64,000 nucleotides of DNA from Lachnospiraceae bacterium. GTDB lineage: Bacteria > Bacillota > Clostridia > Lachnospirales > Lachnospiraceae. Below are positions 62,836-64,000 of this stretch, piece after piece. Each line of letters opens with the position of its first letter. Position 1 is the first letter of the stretch. The position numbers were made by a program, and so were the translations under genes. The notes beneath the pieces were generated by a model. That model made no database searches, was not told where the DNA came from, and saw nothing but the letters and a program-made list of their open reading frames with translations. The stretch spans positions 1-64,000 of the forward strand of contig JALEKK010000038.1 in assembly GCA_022769005.1 (NCBI GenBank). Direction: 5' to 3'.

Positions 62836-64000
62836 AATCGCATTTAAAAACATCAGAAGAAGCATTAAAGATTATCCAATCTATTTCTTTACTCTTGTTA
62901 TTGGAATCGCCTGTTTTTATGTATTTAATGCCATGGATTCTCAGGCAGCCATTCTTGAAATGAACGACAGCTCGAAAGAGGCTGTCAAATTAATGGTTAC
63001 CGTAATGGGGAACCTGAGCATATTCATTTCAATAGTGCTGGGATTCTTAATAATATATGCAAGCCGTTACTTAATGAAGAGAAGAAACAGGGAATTCGGT
63101 ACGTATTTAATTCTCGGAATGAGTAAACGAAGTGTTTCAGCCATATTATCAATCGAAACTCTTTTTATAGGCGTCATATCATTAGGAGTGGGACTCGGAG
63201 TGGGAATAGCCGCAAGTCAGGGCATCAGCCTTATAATAGCCAATATGTTTGAGGCGGATATGACTAAATTTGCATTTGTTTTTTCTGAGAGCTCATTTAT
63301 AAAAACAATAATATATTTTGTAATAATATATGCCATAGTTATATTATTTAACGTTATAAGCGTTAATGTGAAAAAGATAATTGATCTGATTAATTCAAAT
63401 AAGAAATCGGAGAAAGTTAAACTGAAAAATCCCATACTTTGTATTATAGTATTCGGAATATCCGTTGCAGCTTTGATTTATGCTTATATGATGGTTACGG
63501 TCAATTTTCAATCATTAGTATTTACGGAAATTTGGATACCGTTAACAATTCTTTGCATTTCGACATTTTTTATATTCTGGTCTGCTTCCGGATTACTACT
63601 CAGATTATGCCAATCTTTTAAAGGTTTTTATTATAGGGGGATTAATTCGTTTGTAGTCAGACAGGTCAGCAGCAAAATAAATACAAATATATTTGTAATG
63701 ACCATTATATGTATAATGTTATTCTTGACAATGACAATACTTACATCCGGACTTACGGTTATTAATTCAATTAATAAAGACATGAATAAACTTACTCCCG
63801 TAGATGTGCAGATTATGAAGGGATCATTTACGGATGACGGCAATTACATATTCGATTCCACAGAAAATAATAATGTAACTGAGTCGGACAATGCAAAGGA
63901 AAACACATCAATAGAAGATACTCTTAAATCTTATGGATTTGATACGGATAAATATTTAAAAGATGTGGTTGAATATAATATATACAAATTCAATGATGTC
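62825..64000 (+). CDS. Bce-type ABC transporter permease (partial, runs off the window)
   Basis: The first 392 codons of a FtsX-type permease, open to the last base. MLFKIAFKNIRRSIKDYPIYFFTLVIGIACFYVFNAMDS is split by the limits of this window only at the far end. Visible are the N-terminal helix, the paired helices before RYLMKRRNREFGTYLILGMSK (a coupling helix typical of the family), further helices, and then the start of an extracytoplasmic domain near 335 (DKDMNK-like region after TSGLTVINS). BceB proteins have ten helices with a ~200-residue external domain between TM7 and TM8. A GTG at 62822 is an equally possible start; GGAGGTG is at 62809-62815. Confidence 0.9.
   Translation, partial: MLFKIAFKNIRRSIKDYPIYFFTLVIGIACFYVFNAMDSQAAILEMNDSSKEAVKLMVTVMGNLSIFISIVLGFLIIYASRYLMKRRNREFGTYLILGMSKRSVSAILSIETLFIGVISLGVGLGVGIAASQGISLIIANMFEADMTKFAFVFSESSFIKTIIYFVIIYAIVILFNVISVNVKKIIDLINSNKKSEKVKLKNPILCIIVFGISVAALIYAYMMVTVNFQSLVFTEIWIPLTILCISTFFIFWSASGLLLRLCQSFKGFYYRGINSFVVRQVSSKINTNIFVMTIICIMLFLTMTILTSGLTVINSINKDMNKLTPVDVQIMKGSFTDDGNYIFDSTENNNVTESDNAKENTSIEDTLKSYGFDTDKYLKDVVEYNIYKFNDV

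Noticed and set aside
1..64000. CRISPR array, prophage or defence island
   Set aside because: No regularly spaced repeats, cas genes, phage structural genes, integrase or restriction genes were seen. The only mobile trace is the IS605 end at 1-140.

Overview
The window reads as chromosomal DNA of a low-GC, strictly anaerobic Gram-positive bacterium of the Clostridia, most likely a Lachnospiraceae relative. This is inferred from AT-rich codon use, the gene order asp23-nusB-xseA-xseB-ispA-dxs-tlyA-nadK-argR-recN, an [FeFe]-hydrogenase maturase (HydG), pta-ackA acetate fermentation, a PPDK-type regulatory protein, an FprA flavodiiron protein and a giant 2-hydroxyacyl-CoA dehydratase activase. 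The spoIVB-spo0A genes that usually follow recN in spore formers are not here, which hints at a non-sporulating lineage.

Layout. 1-140: right end of an IS200/IS605-type element (decayed tnpB tail plus omega-RNA-like 3' hairpin), abutting an NSS and an AEC transporter gene. 2.7-6.1 kb: PutP-like Na+ symporter, then two DsbA/FrnE-like thioredoxin-fold paralogues (one CPHS, one CPYC with a Cys/His tail), the second behind an unassigned structured leader. 6.2-9.1 kb: a small Cys-rich protein, nadE, hydG. 9.3-13.5 kb: coiled-coil protein, GT4 glycosyltransferase and a fused MacB-like ABC transporter. 13.7-16.8 kb: class II aldolase-mtnK-mtnA, which matches a DHAP shunt for salvage of methylthioribose or 5-deoxyribose. 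17.0-26.2 kb: the conserved asp23-to-recN cluster. 26.5-29.1 kb: two secreted peptidoglycan hydrolases with the same PcsB-like coiled coil but different catalytic domains (NlpC/P60 and CHAP). 29.2-35.4 kb: tRNA-Leu(CAA), polA-coaE-walJ, an ACT protein and a DUF711 protein. 35.5-39.7 kb: tmcAL divergent from pta-ackA, then rpmF with its own consensus promoter. 39.9-46.1 kb: thiM, fprA, an RsmH paralogue, exonuclease III, a PPDK regulatory protein and an archaeal/fungal-type asd. 46.3-53.2 kb: topB, a left-handed beta-helix protein, mtaB, hisH-hisF, ung and a LOG-family gene. 53.4-57.7 kb (minus): the 1425-residue activase. 57.9-60.2 kb: a rhomboid-like membrane protein with a C-terminal zinc-finger-like motif, and tyrS. 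60.3-64.0 kb: a Bce-type two-component system and ABC transporter, the permease cut by the window end.

Most of the window is ordinary core genome, with long palindromic terminators between convergent units. The parts most worth a second look are the IS605/TnpB end with its putative guide, the structured leader before the CPYC thioredoxin-fold gene, the aldolase-mtnK-mtnA salvage operon, the Bce module with a recognisable operator, the SD-less start of the activase gene, and the rhomboid-like zinc-finger protein. I did not find a system that I could call new with confidence. All family assignments come from reading motifs and gene order; no database search was run.
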